Assembly (NCBI RefSeq): GCF_963675165.1
Contig: NC_087388.1
Span: 3,539,047-3,603,046, forward strand
Direction of reading: 5' to 3'
Length of the DNA: 64,000 nucleotides
Source of the DNA: Halichondria panicea
Taxonomy: Eukaryota; Porifera; Demospongiae; Suberitida; Halichondriidae
The notes below the pieces were generated by a model. The model worked only from the letters and a program-made list of their open reading frames with translations, had not been told where the DNA came from and ran no database searches. Of the stretch, positions 20,003 through 31,509 are shown piece after piece; position 1 is the stretch's first letter; every line of letters begins with the position of its first letter. The translations under genes were made by a program, and so were the position numbers.

Positions 20003-21900
20003 TTATCCCCTGAGATGTAATGTCTGCCTCCTCTTCTTTGTTACTACCTCCATCTTTGACTCTGACCTCTTGATGCGTTCATAATCTTCAGCCTTCAAAT
20101 AGGAGGTGCAGAGTGGGCCAACAGGAATACCAAGCTGGTCCATAAGCTTCACTAAGGCCTGTTTTCCACTGTTAAAGACGATAACAGCCTGGCCAGTTGC
20201 CTGAATGGTGTCCAAACCACAATACTCAGTTTTTGGTGCGCGCGCCCATACAAGAGCATTGAAACTTTCGTTTCGATTTTGTGTAGCTCCGAGCAAGCAC
20301 TTCTCAAGGAGCTTTGGCGAACACAATGATCGCCATTGAGGTTCCAGATAATCCTTGTAGTCTGCTGAAATTGTGGTGTGGTGTATCTTCTCCATTAGCC
20401 ACAGCACGCTGGAATTTGCACCAGCTTTCCTTGCCTTTGGGGCAACAATAATGGCAAGGGTTGTCATCAGTTGAGAGTGAGTGATAAAATACCGCCCAAC
20501 AAGCATCTGTCATATTCTCAAGATCTCCAGTGTTGCCCCGTATTGCATTTCCATAGTATTGTTGTAGAATATGAATCATGTCATCCAGCAATTTACCTTC
20601 TGGCACCTTCACATTTTCCAACTCATTCTCTAAAATCTTCAACTTCTTCTCCCCTTCTCCCTGCTCTCCGACTATTTTGTCTTTTCCTGTGCCTTTCTTA
20701 GTACCTCTCCTTCTGCACCCATACTGCTGCTTCACCTCCTTTATCTTGTCCTTCAATGTCTTCTCCTTCTTCTTTGCGTCAACTCTGTCTCTCTTAAATA
20801 ACGTCCTGGCCAGCTTCAACTTGGGCGTCACTCTCTTCTGCACATGACCTACGCATTCGTGCTTGATGATTGCAACATCCCCGTATGGTTGATGCTGGTT
20901 CAGGTGCGTGAGTGACTTGCAATCCCCATCTGAAATCATCTGGGTGTAGCGAAGGTGGTATTTCAACACAGACCGATTCCAAATCTTGAGGACTCCGGCG
21001 ATGGAACCGGAGAAGAACCCTCATGGTTAATCGCACACTTTGTCCGATGGCCTTCCATCCACTTGACATATTGCTCTGAATCTTCTCCCCACCTGGTTTT
21101 TTGCCGTTCACAAGCATTGCACCTTTTTGACAGAATTTCATAGTCCAGCACCTGCCCACTTTCCCAGCTGATAACCACCACAATACCATATGTAGCTGTA
21201 AATGTAGCTGTAAATCCACGCTTCGACCATGTTCCATCACATGTCACAGCAATATCGATAACTTCTGTGGGCTCGGTGCCATGCAAAACATGCAGATATC
21301 TAGCAGCAGCAAGCATATCATCCAATGCAGCTTCCTTTTAGCCTGGTTATGAGAAGAGAATGCATGTTTGGTGACAGGCGGAAGCATATCCATTATTCCA
21401 CAGAATGACGCCATGCTAGAATGTCCTCGGCCTATGAATCTCATAGCTAGGACGGATCTGGCATTCAACGCCTTGGACTTGTGAGCGTAAGGGTTAGACA
21501 TCACAAGCTCATAGTCACATTCATCATTCGTGCAAACAGTTTTCATATGTGATACCAACCCTCTTCTTGAAGCTAAAAAGAGGAGATTGACAGGAAGGAC
21601 ATACACCATTATCATTCAATTCCTTCATATATTCCTGACAGTCGACGAGGCGGTACCCCTGAAGTAAATGCTTAGAGTCTAACTTGCATGTTTGGGTGTC
21701 TTGGCCATCAGCTGTGGAGGTGCTGGGGCTACCAGAGATTGCGAACTTCTTGCCACTGGATGTCTGAACAGGTTGAGGCCTCTCAACTGGAGCTGGAGTC
21801 TCAGCTTGATCTGGTGATGTCTGTGGAGGCTGCTTCCACTTTGGTGTGCCTTTAAATCCTTTACAACGCCTTTTCCTGCCATAGCTAGCAGCCATTGCAT
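20003..21900 (-). pseudogene. Mutator-like DDE transposase, frame broken
   Basis: Successive minus-strand frames add up to one protein of the Mutator-like transposase family (Pfam Mutator, PF20700, from memory). They start MAASYGRKRRCKGFKG at 21895. The order is: zinc pair CPSC; LNARSVLAMRFIGRGHSS then FCGIMDMLPPV; DIAVTCDGTWSKRGF (first aspartate); GQVLDYEILSKRCNAC; MISDGDCKSLTHL (second aspartate); IIKHECVGHVQKR; YYGNAIRGNTGDLENM; PKGKESWCKFQR; and GATQNRNESFNALVW (glutamate). Frame changes occur at about 21540, 21320, 20970 and 20310-20500. A 12-bp tandem duplication (TGTAGCTGTAAA, 21191-21214) adds four residues in frame, GFTATFTATYG. All catalytic residues survive, so inactivation is by frameshift only. 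No TIRs were found near 19.9 or 22.0 kb. Confidence 0.87.
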
Positions 21901-22052
21901 GTCAATGAAGTTGTATAGCTAGCTAGATCTTACGAAAAAGAAATGTGGCAGGTGGGTTCAACCTGCAGACCAGCCCCACCTCTTTTCACATGTAGTCCTC
22001 TATCTATTTATGTGAAACTGTGCTGTAACAAAAGATTATTAGAGAGAAGCAC

Positions 22053-22639
22053 ATGACAAAAATGGAGTATAATATTGTGGTGATTGGCGCCAACTTGGTG
22101 GGAAAAACTTGTCTTATCAACAGGTTTGTACGAGGTACCTGTGTCTTAGATAATTATGTTCCAACACTTGAAGACTCTTACAGGAAGACCATTTGCTTTG
22201 ATAGGGAAAGCTGCTTGTTGGAAATATTGGATACTGCTGCATGCGCTGGGGGACAATCTCTTTCTTTGTCAACAATATCTAAAATCAGAAAAGGAGATGC
22301 CTTTGTCTGTGTATTTGCAATAGACTGTGTCAATTCATTTCACATTGCAATTGACCTTGCAAAAAAAATAAAATCTATCAAGTCTGAGCAGAATATGAAG
22401 GCATCGATAATGATGGTTGGAAATAAGTGTGACATTAGCTCAGAGAGAGACAGCAAGTGACCCTGAAAATGGTTCGTACTATTCCAAGTGACATCTGTTT
22501 CTTCGAAGCTTCAGCAAAATGTGATATAAATATTTCTGGGGCCTTTCGTTATGCAATTCAAGATATTCAAGTTCAAAAGCAGCAAAGAGAAGAACAAAGA
22601 GAACAAAAAACTGACAAACAGTGTTGTACGATATGTTAG
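22053..22639 (+). pseudogene. Ras-like small GTPase, single exon with one frameshift
   Basis: An intronless Ras-superfamily protein. G1 is GANLVGKT. The switch region is YVPTLEDSYRK. The G3 box is altered (LDTAACAGGQS instead of DTAGQE). G4 is NKCD and G5 is EASAK. The C-terminus KQCCTIC ends in a CaaX-type prenylation box, so the product would sit on membranes. The frame closes after SSERDSK and continues one frame over from VTLKMVRTIPSD. The junction is an AGAGAGAGA run at 22442-22450, so a 2-base slippage explains it. The start ATG at 22053 precedes a standard N-terminus. Lack of introns plus the degraded G3 box suggest a retrocopy or a fast-evolving paralogue. The upstream neighbour is the Mutator-like gene, divergently oriented. 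Confidence 0.83.
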
Positions 22640-24167
22640 TTACATAATTTCTAACATAACGTTTTTTCATATCACCCCCATATCCATATCATTGGCATTA
22701 TGAATAATAGAAAAGCTATGAAACAGCTTACAAGAGAAGTCTTACAAATGAAGTACAAAAAAAAAAAAAATCTTTTTTTACAAAATTTTCCCAAAAAATG
22801 GTATACTTCCCCCTTAAGGTAAACTTTCAGTATAAATGGACCAATTTCTTTGTCTTGATATTGCACATCAAAATAGCCAGACAACGGAATGCCATCAAAC
22901 AAACACAATCTGTACGCTACACTATTATATATATTATATATATACACAGCAAAAAGGTACATCATCATAATTATTTTAGTTATAATGTATGTTATTTCTA
23001 CATTAAATTAAAAGATTTTATATTACTGTAACGAATGTGTTTTTACTATACTATACTTACCCTCTGTACGTCTCAATTTCGGCTGCCGTTGAGTATCTCT
23101 GCAGTAGAGGATGACTCCTTCTGAGTTAATAGCTCAAATTCTTGCGTACACACTACAAAATACACACTACAAAATAAAAATAAAAAGAAAGTCAATAGAT
23201 GACGTTTCAGGTACGGGTACTCCAAAACATATTGAAGAGGTTCTGTATATCTATTGGCCATCAGAACAATGACTTTTTTGGAGGGGGAGGCAGTTGAATC
23301 AATAAGTTTTGATCTTTTTCGAGGTTGACCAGGGTCCACAGGCTGTCCCGATTAACATTTGTCCCGATTAACATTTGTGCAACGATAGGAATTCTGCAAA
23401 AAGCATTTACTTAAGGGTAACCTGGTAATAATTCTCATGTTAGTTTCCAAAGCAATGACTTGGCAACCAGGGAACAGACGTCCAGGGAACAGACGCAGAC
23501 GTATACACCTATCTTCGGTCAAAAGCCTGTATTTTGAGACTTCTGTGGAATGCCAAAACATAGGAATTGGAAATGGGAGCGGCAAACGGGCATCCTGCAT
23601 AACCTGTGCTACAGTATATTTTTTCGTTTTTATGTAATTAGTATAGTGAAGTGATATACGAGTAGTCGCTTACAAATACATCCATACTCAGCTAGCCAAA
23701 TACTGGGTCCAGCTCTACGTACGTGTAGTCTATAAGGTGAGAAAGATGTGATGTTTGATGTTTATTTAGTTTATGGACACAATGGATGAAAATTTCATGA
23801 AAAATCCATGAAATAAATTATTGTTTTTTCATCGATAATTTCAATGAAAAATGATGAAAACTTCACTTTTCATGGGAATTTAGGAATTTTGATGGAATAT
23901 TCATGGATTACAATACCCATGAAAATCCTATAATAATAAAGGGGCCCTATGAAATTGGTTTTCATGGATTATATGGACCCATGAAATCCCTATGAATTGG
24001 ATTATATATGGACCCATGAAATCTCCATGAAATTGACTTGGAGACTGACCCCTTGGAGACTGACCCATGCCCTGCAGCTGGCCTGCTATTTAAAAAAAAC
24101 TACATTCACTTTCAATACAATATCACTACATTCATTCCAACATCACACACATTATACTCAACCCTCA
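22640..24167. other. No firm gene; possible minus exon and TGAAA-rich palindromic tract
   Basis: A minus-strand frame at 23073-23339 contains DPGQPRKRSKLIDSTASPSKK and YVLEYPYLKRH and could be an exon. Just downstream of it, a splice-acceptor-like word TTTTGTAGTGTGTA is tandemly duplicated (23148-23178 on minus). Bases 23460-23495 duplicate CCAGGGAACAGACG. From 23780 to 24040, CATGAAA and TTCATGG words recur in both orientations, making weak palindromes. None of this supports a named gene. Confidence 0.4.
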
Positions 24168-24407
24168 TCAGGTTTTTTTTGGAAGTCTTTCTGCTGGCTC
24201 AATCTGTTCTGGTAGTCCATACCGAGCAAATAGTGCTTGCAGTGCCTCGATTGTGTTTTGAGACGTGGTGGAAGACATCTGAATCACTTCTGGCCACTTG
24301 GAATGGGCGTCTACAACCACTAGAAACATTTTGTTCAAGAATGGACCAGCGTAGTCAATATGGATCCTTTTCCATGGGTTCTGCTGGCTCATCATCTGAT
24401 TCTTCAA
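24168..24407 (-). pseudogene. Ty3/gypsy integrase core fragment
   Basis: The minus frame reads NPWKRIHIDYAGPFLNK, FLVVVDAHSKWPEV and IEALQALFARYGLPEQI. This is the first half of a gypsy integrase catalytic core, with the first catalytic aspartate in HIDYAG. The second aspartate (SDNG region) and the glutamate are missing because the coding sequence stops about 24180. It is from a different gypsy lineage or segment than the zinc-domain fragment at 8681. No LTRs are seen nearby. Confidence 0.85.
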
Positions 24408-24539
24408 CTGATTCGTACGTCCAAAATCGCTTACGACTTTGTTTCTACAGAACAGGATGATGGCACATTAATATTTACACACACGCGGCTTGGCAGTTGA
24501 GCAGCTAAAATTCAACAGACACCACACAGTAACATCATT

Positions 24540-26430
24540 AAATTACCTTGATTTGGAGGAGCAGACTTGCGCTTGGTGGTTGAGGATTTCTGCTTGAGGA
24601 TTTCTGCAAGTAATTCAATACAGTGTCAGTACAGTACAAGAAACACTGTTAATTACCTTGACCGGAGGAGCAGGTTGACTGCAAGTAAATCAGATGATAA
24701 CATTCTCATAAAAAATTATGACGCCCACAGGTTCAAGGATTTAAGATTACCTTGACTGGAGTGGAAGGCTTGGCTTTCTACATAGATGCAAAGATGCAAA
24801 GACACTATATTATTATGTAATTTATACAAACATTGTTAAATTACGGGTAGGCTTGGGCTTGGCGGTTGAGCAGCTAGGCACTCATCTTATATTATTGTTT
24901 ATGCATAGAGTTACCTTAATGGGCTGCTTTGAACTGGTTGAGGATTTCTGTAATAATTCCATATTGTTTATGACATGGTTTAAATTAATAGTACGCACAT
25001 ATTATGTATACCCAATACCCATGCACACCACACCATGCACACCACACATTATACAGCACCACATTATACAGCACTTACCAGTTGTTCTATAGGGCACTGC
25101 AAAAGAGCATTTAACATTTCTTGATTCTCTTTGATTCTTTCTTTCCTTCTTATTACATAATCACTTTCCTGCTCCATATCACTAGTGTTCTCACTCGCCT
25201 CTAGATCTGTGTCACTCAGGCTCCTGTCACTCACGCTCCTACACATCAAACAAAAACAAAAAGGATTACAATGATATTATGCACAAAGGTACTGACTGCC
25301 CATACTTCTCCTGCTGTAGTGCTCGTACAGTTGCCTGCTCCTGCGGTCGTGCAGTTGCCTGCTCCTGCGGTAGTGATGCTCGTGCAGTTGCCTGCTCCTG
25401 CGGTAGTGATGCTCGTACAGTTGCCTGCTCAGACTTCTCAGGTAAAGCAAAATACTGAGCTGCATACTTTTACAGGTTTCAAGTAAGCCAGAGAAAAACA
25501 TCGTTTTTCTGCAAAATCAGATTGTTAAAGCTTTGCTTTATTTTTTACCTTCAAATCTGCAAAAGAAGTAACCCCTGAATCATAGAGCTCCGTATCAGTT
25601 GCCGCACCTGCTGCAGCTGCTTCGTACACAACTCGAGCAAACATCTCGCCACTTTGTAAACAAGAAACATTAAGCAAGAAAACTTATTTCCAGGTACCTG
25701 AATTCACTGAATTCAACATGATGGCGATTCCAAGATGGCGATTCCAATGTTGTTAAAGTAGAACGTAAATCTGCTTCCTTTACCAGAGTGAAAAATTATG
25801 ACATTGAGGTGTATGAGGTGTACACATACCACACATACCCTGGCTGAAGCTTGTCATCAAACACACTTGCCTGCTCAATCTGGCATAATGGTTTCCCAGG
25901 CTTCATTTTTCCCAGGCTTCATTTTTCCTCTGATAAAATACATCAAATTAATACAATAATGCTGGTAACTTTCACCAGTACCTTCTACGTGGGGGCTGCA
26001 ATGACCGCAGATGTGCTCGCCGATTGATGAGCATGCTTGACACCTTGTCACGAAGGCCAGGGCATACTGTGCATGCATATGCATGTGCATATAATTATAA
26101 GGCAATTGACAATGTGTTACATGTACATGTACAAAGATATTAATTGCAGAATATTTGCAAAGGTATATATACCTTCTTCAGAAAACATTCCATTTTCTCC
26201 CTCTCCCTCTCCCTCTCAAAGTCTTGCATATAAGGGGCTTTGTCCCAGATACCAGCATGTTTTGCTGCTCCTCTAATTGTATACTATATATATTAAAAGA
26301 AGTTTTAAGTAGATAAAAATATGCTTATGCTAATACTTACAGCCAGATACTTTTGAGCTGGGGAAGATATTGAATTCCTTTCCTTTTTTGAAATGAGCTC
26401 ATCTGTACTGTACACTAGGTCCCCCGGAAT
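24540..26430 (-). CDS. Unidentified gene of many small exons
   Basis: On the minus strand, many open segments have acceptor and GTAA donor borders. The upstream ones read ELISKKERNSISSPAQKYLA (26341-26400), RGAAKHAGIWDKAPYMQDF then a run of ER dipeptides (26175-26280), then a segment ending near 25980. SGEMFARVVYEAAAAG (25555-25650) follows, then a glutamine/alanine-rich exon of 10-residue repeats EQATxRASLP (25305-25440). Next is DTDLEASENTSDMEQESDY followed by RRKERIKENQEMLNALL (25080-25240). Finally come several exons of only about 20-45 nt encoding Lys/Ser/Pro-rich pieces such as KSSTTKRKSAPPNQ, KPSTPVK and KSSTSSKQPIK (24540-24960). I do not know the family. A 16-bp duplication at 25895-25926 shifts one exon's frame, so it may be dead. 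Confidence 0.4.
25317..25437 (-). repeat. 30-bp coding tandem repeat
   Basis: A unit of about 30 bp containing CAGTTGCCTGCTCCTGCGGT is repeated three to four times. One copy is shortened to 18 bp. In the minus frame it encodes EQATxRASLPQ repeats, all lengths being multiples of three, so the frame is preserved. Confidence 0.85.
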
Positions 26431-27136
26431 AATCCGTCCTTAGAGTAGTTCCACAGGCAGCAATTGGAGAACTCGAACTGCTGCTAGTCATCTGTTGAAT
26501 TAACGGGCGGACCAGCGTAAACGTCACTGGGGCCAACTTGATGCGCTATGCTTTACTAGTAGTACAAGAGTAGTAGCTAGCAAAAGTATACTGGAATTAA
26601 CAGGAATTAACAGCTGCAATGCCACTGCGCATGTGCAGCATGCAGTACACGTACATAAAGTCGTATACTCGTAGATTAATTGTTTTTGATGACATGTCTT
26701 TTACGTACAATTACTGATGTGATATGCATGCATGCTTGTATATAATAATACTAGCCACTGCTAGTATAATTATATTATACAGTACCATATATAGTACATG
26801 CATGTATGTGCATGCATGTATGTTGTACGTAGTACATGCATATCATGCCTGTATATATAGAGGCTGTGATCAAGCACTAGATATTAGCTATGAGCGAAAG
26901 CAGCTTGGGGTAAATGGCCCAAGAAGGATGCAAGAAGAGTTTCTTGCCCATGCCCGTGGCAGCACTGTGGACGATTCCATATGGATCAAGTGAGTTTTAA
27001 AATTTGTCATGGGACTCTCACCATATATTACACCATTTTGATAGGGTGGCCATGGACATAGGAAACCAGCTGCAGAAGGACTAGCACTGACGAGCCCCAC
27101 TCTGATGTCAAGCTAACAAGGGCCGGGCCAACTCTG
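26431..27136. other. Mostly non-coding
   Basis: ATGCATGCATG-type and TATATA tracts dominate 26720-26870. At 26880-26995 the plus frame YERKQLGVNGPRRMQEEF followed by a GTGAGT donor looks like an exon, possibly the start of the transposase gene that follows. That link is uncertain. Confidence 0.4.
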
Positions 27137-28795
27137 ATGACAAAGCTAACCAGGGCCAACTCCGATGAAGTACTAACCAGGGCCAACTCCGATGAAGGAG
27201 TTGATGACTCTGATGCCAGGTCCAACTCTGATGATGAGGTATGTGCGGGCATATATATAATATACATGTCGTTATCAATAATTATTACACGTTCAGTGTT
27301 CTACATGCAGGAATTACGCACTGAGTGTGAGACAGGAACAAGGCACACTTTTGATGGTGGTCTTTACGAGAGTGGAGTGTCGAGGGTTCAACATCAACAG
27401 TTCTTGAAGTGTTGTTTGAGTGGTTTACTTCACACCCTGGAACCAGCAAAGAGTCACTCTCGGGTATTCTTTACATGCAACACCATACTCTCCTCCCAAC
27501 AGGAAATGAGTTGCCTGATAACTATAGGTAAGTGTGATATATTTATGACATGTTAATTACATTTACATGCATATCATTTGAATTTGATATCATTTGAATT
27601 TGAATGCAGGGCGGGATTGAAAATTGTTACGATCATAATATTATATGATGCCTGCCCAAATGACGGCATAACTCCAACCTGTCCTATATGTGGAATGGAG
27701 CGCTTATTCCAGTTCGATCGTTTACTCTTGGTCCACGTTTGGAACGATTGTTTGGGACCAGCAACCTTGCACAAATTGTTCATGTATGACATACACGATT
27801 CTAAGGTTTGGCGTAATGCTTATAAGAAAACAGGCATATTTGGAGGTGATTCGAGGGGTATTAATCTTTCCTTGTGCGTCAATCCATTCCGCCATCTGGC
27901 CAATAATGCTAACTCTTCTGATTTTACCCAGAAACATTAGAACCGAGTTTTCAAATTTTCTAGTGGGAATAATTCCAGGAAATGGAAAAGGTGAATAGCC
28001 CTTATCTTGAAGTGCTTGCAGATGAAATTCTGCAAATGTCCTGCTGTACGACGCGTACCAAAAAGCAAACTTTGAGTTAAAGGTGGATCTACTGCTTTAT
28101 GTTCTAGACTATCCAGGAATTAATAAAGTGTTGGATATAGAGCTGGAGCTTATCAAGGGTGTGTATGGTGTGAAGTACAAGGTATGTATAATGTTTTCAG
28201 TTTTCATTCCTTACCTGCGTTAAATGTTAATATCTGTATACTATAGGATACTATAGGTGACTACAACCACGACCTCTGCAAAATGGTATATCTACAGAAC
28301 AGACGTTACTTAACTTCAGATAGCCCGCTTCGGAAACAGAGTGAAGTTTTCCCCGGAAAATGTAGTGAGGAAAGGAAGCCACCTAAACTGCGTTGCTGGA
28401 GGGAATCAGTTCAACAATTTCAACAATGCAAGCAAGCTGTAAAAATAAGTTTTAATATGCCATAATTGGTATATAGAGATCGTTGTTTCGTATAATTGCT
28501 AAAGCTACGGGCCATAAGAGCTCATACAGCTTCCCAATCACAACCCTTTGGAACAAAGCGTGCCAGATGCCATCAAGGATGTTATTGAGAATTTGTTCAA
28601 ACTAATTACTGGTAAGAAAGACAAACGTAAAATTGATCTTTCTGAAGAAACTCTGGGCCGGTCAATCAGTGATTTCTCTTTAACTAAAGTACAGTTACGT
28701 GTGGCTGATGAGCGTATGAGTGCAATATGCACACCAATTCATGTTGACTTCCGTATACGCTCGTTGTTTATAAAGCACGATTGGAAGCCCAGGTA
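27137..28795 (+). pseudogene. Second tnp2-like transposase remnant
   Basis: Several exons and frames carry tnp2-like blocks in the expected order. These are an acidic LTRANSDEGVDDSD start; GNELPDNYR before a GTAAGT donor; a zinc pair TCPICGMERLFQF; GPATLHKLFMYDIHDSKVW; GINLSLCVNPFRHLANN; then in another frame TEFSNFLVGIIPGNGKGE; DLLLYVLDYPGINKV; YLQNRRYLTSDSPLR; DAIKDVIENLFKLITGKKDK; and VADERMSAICTPIHVDFRIRS. This belongs to a different tnp2 branch from the gene at 9.16 kb. Frames are broken at several places, including near 27930. Short duplications (ATATCATTTGAATTTG at 27567-27601, GATACTATAG at 28246-28267) sit at introns. No termini were found. Confidence 0.72.
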
Positions 28796-29411
28796 AGGCC
28801 TATATATACCTGTGTTACTGTTAGTATACTATATATAATATTTACAGTTCGCCTCTCAAGGAATAATAGAAGAATTTCAAAGTGCTAGTCAACTGGAAGA
28901 GCTCAGTGAACAAGTAAACACTGCTCTAGCATTACTTGAACGAGATTTTCCTATAAACCGTATACTATTTGTATACTGATTTTACAGTCCGTTACATAGA
29001 AGTATTGTGCAAAGATGACTGAGTTCTTACGCCCTTTATTGTATCAAGCCAAGTCTCTACTTAATGACACCCTACACTGTAAGGCTACAGATGTTATAGG
29101 AAAGGCATGATGTGGTCCCCTGATGAGGCTGTGGTAATATAGACCAGGCAAGTCTACTAAATCTTGCCTTTATGTTGTTCGACAAGAAGTCATTGCCGAA
29201 GATAAAGATAAAGAAGCTAATGATTACTCCCGAAAGCTTTTAATAAACTTTAACTCGACACTCAGGAGGTTATTCACTCAAGATCTACTGATGTATTAAA
29301 GAGTCCACTACTCTTCCTAGCTCTGTCTGGGAGGCTTTCTTGAACTGTCTCTTTGATAAACAGAGCTAGAAGAAGCAACAGCATAATTATTCTACTTTGT
29401 GTCTCTACTTT
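28796..29411. other. No gene recognised
   Basis: The sequence may contain the decayed 3' end of the preceding transposase, but I cannot read a protein. CTACTTTGTGTCT is tandemly duplicated at about 29393-29418, immediately before the hairpin element. Confidence 0.45.
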
Positions 29412-29420
29412 GTGTCTCTG

Positions 29421-29477
29421 TTGTTGGGCGGAGTCCAACCAACTACGTGTAGCAGTTGGTTGGACTCCGCCCAACTA
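29421..29477. mobile_element. 57-bp TIR-only hairpin element with 9-bp target duplication
   Basis: Two perfect 22-bp inverted arms (29423-29444 and 29454-29475, beginning GTTGGGCGGAGTCC) surround a 9-base loop. The 57-bp unit is flanked on both sides by GTGTCTCTG (29412-29420 and 29478-29486), a perfect 9-bp duplication. The arms resemble the TIR of the 2.9-kb element at 31230-34095 (TAGTTGGGCGGAGCCCGACC), so this looks like a minimal deletion derivative mobilised by a related transposase. That origin is inference; the structure is directly visible. Confidence 0.85.
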
Positions 29478-29588
29478 GTGTCTCTGAAAGCTAGCTCACA
29501 TTGTCATACGTATTATTCCCTTTTGTAACTTTGTCCGTTTTTTTACAATTTGTATGATGAATGTAGTCAATTATTTCGCGCACAAGGT

Positions 29589-29626
29589 ATACCAGGCCGA
29601 ACAAGGCGGCCTGGAATCGAGGCTAG
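29589..29626 (-). repeat. Dispersed AGCCTCGAT/CCAGGCC hairpin, copy 4
   Basis: TACCAGGCCG, a short AACAAGG loop, then CGGCCTGGAATCGAGGCTA. The inner stem is perfect; the outer arm is present only on the right. Confidence 0.7.
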
Positions 29627-29648
29627 AGAACTGTTAGCCAGGCAATTT

Positions 29649-30190
29649 TATTACCCGAGGTGCGCGTGGGCGGCCACGGGTATAGTAGTCTGTTGGTTTG
29701 TTTGTTTGTCTGTTTGTTTGCCACAGCACTGCGTTTACAGCATGGATAGCCTCCACACAACAATATCTTGGTTTAAGTAGTGGCAGATTTTGATGTTAAA
29801 GCTTCATTGTCGAGCAAAAGCTAAGAAGCTTGAACTTGACGTTGGCAGCTAGCTAGCTACACGTGGCCTTGATTACGTAGTTGCAGCTGAAGTGATCCGT
29901 ACCAGGAACAATTGATAGTAGAAAGCTAAAATTGTGACTAGTTGTTGGCTGACTCTGGTACTCCAGCCAGCCATACCACTCTAAGTCTAAGACTCTTAAG
30001 TCTAAGACTTTTCTTTGCTGTGATCCCAGTCCACAGTGCATGGCATGTACCACTCAATGTTTCAGCATGCGGCTCCAGTCTGGTTTAGTTTTATTGCTCT
30101 TGAGTTGCTGTGCTTAGCCATACATGCTACATGCACTGCTCTTCTGGTTTCTTTATTATCATGTCACCAGCCGATAGTGCTCTAGTTTTA
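29649..30190 (+). repeat. Long dispersed repeat, copy A (TATTACCCGAGG family)
   Basis: It starts TATTACCCGAGGTGCGCGTG and GGCGGCCACGGGTATAGTAG, then TTGTTTGT-type tracts, then CTGCGTTTACAGCATGGATAG. Block by block it matches 43750-44098, 45527-45872 and 46506-46580, where the other copy is split by two insertions. No coding capacity is evident, and its superfamily is unknown. Confidence 0.8.
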
Positions 30191-31229
30191 ACCCTTTTTT
30201 AACGCTGAGTCAGCACTACCATCTGTGCATTGCGTGTGTGTATGTACTATGTGGAGATTGTCTCAACCCTGGGCTCAGCTGGGAGATAGCCAGGTGTCAG
30301 CTTGCTCTTGTCATGTCACTAAGAGCTAGTCATCTATATGACTGTATGGACAGGCTAAGCCCTTGTATCTACTGAACTACTGACTACTCTGATGGATAGA
30401 AATTTTGGTATTGAAGTAAGCACGTGTGTGTGTCTGTAGATTAGTACTGTATGTACCATAAAAAGCAAGACTCTTTAGCACCTTCTCTGATCTAAAAGAC
30501 GTAGTATGACACTTTCGTATGTAACGTAACCTTCGTTATGCCCTGTACAAACTGCACTGTCCATCTGATAAAAAAAAAAGCATGTGCATTGTCAGGACAT
30601 ACAGCAACAAGCAAATATTTATGTCTGTATACATACAGTGACTACCCAAAAACACTTAAGATGTCTTTATTGCTTTTCCTTTCATATATATTGGTACACT
30701 TGTCGACGCCACTCAGAAGCTCTACTGCACTGTATGTGGGTTCACTGCTATACAACAAAACGTTTGTAGCTATACTACAACATAAAATTTGTATAGCCGC
30801 TAAAGATTTAATTGTAATTTCCTTATAATTAATTATTGTGCATGTGTTATCTGAATTGCACAGTGGCTTTCTGCAATAATTATGCCTCACCATATTCATA
30901 AAAATTGATGCCCATGGTTAACTAAACACTGAAACACTAAACACTGAAACACACTGCTTGCGTAAGTATTTCCAGCATTCTGGATTCCTTTGGTCTGCTG
31001 ACGTTGGAGAAGTAGAAGTCTACCTCTATAGACCACTAGAAGTCTTTGCACCCTTGCCTATAAGCTAAGACTTACATGCTGCACAAGTCATGGAATTCAC
31101 TTGCATAAGCTGCCAATGTGTGGAACGGATGTGTGTGCAGTAATGCCAGCCCCACCTCCTAATTTTTATGCTGACTCTGTGTTGCGAAAGGGTTAAATTG
31201 CCTGGCTAATATTATATATAGTACTGTAG
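30191..31229. other. No gene recognised
   Basis: AT-rich sequence. The plus frame at 30538-30828 is open but has no family features and a biased composition, so I do not call it. Confidence 0.5.
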
Positions 31230-31509
31230 TAGTTGGGCGGAGCCCGACCGTCCCTGACGGGAGGGACAGGCGAATTTTTTTTTTGGCCCACTTTCCACTT
31301 TGCAATTTGTTATTGCCGAGCGGGAAGCGAGGCGAATAATCGTACTACCTGATTCTGGCCCATGTGGATATATTCGTATATTGCAACGGATGTGGGTTGG
31401 GCTCCCCCGGGGGGCAGTACGAGTCAATAAGAGTCAATAAAGAAGAAAACGATGTGCTAGGGCGTGGCCATTGCAATGAGCGTGTACCGTACAAGCTAGC
31501 TAGCTAGCT

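Noticed and set aside
30538..30828. Open frame MPCTNCTVHLIKKK...
   Set aside because: No conserved features; low-complexity AT-rich region with several overlapping open frames.
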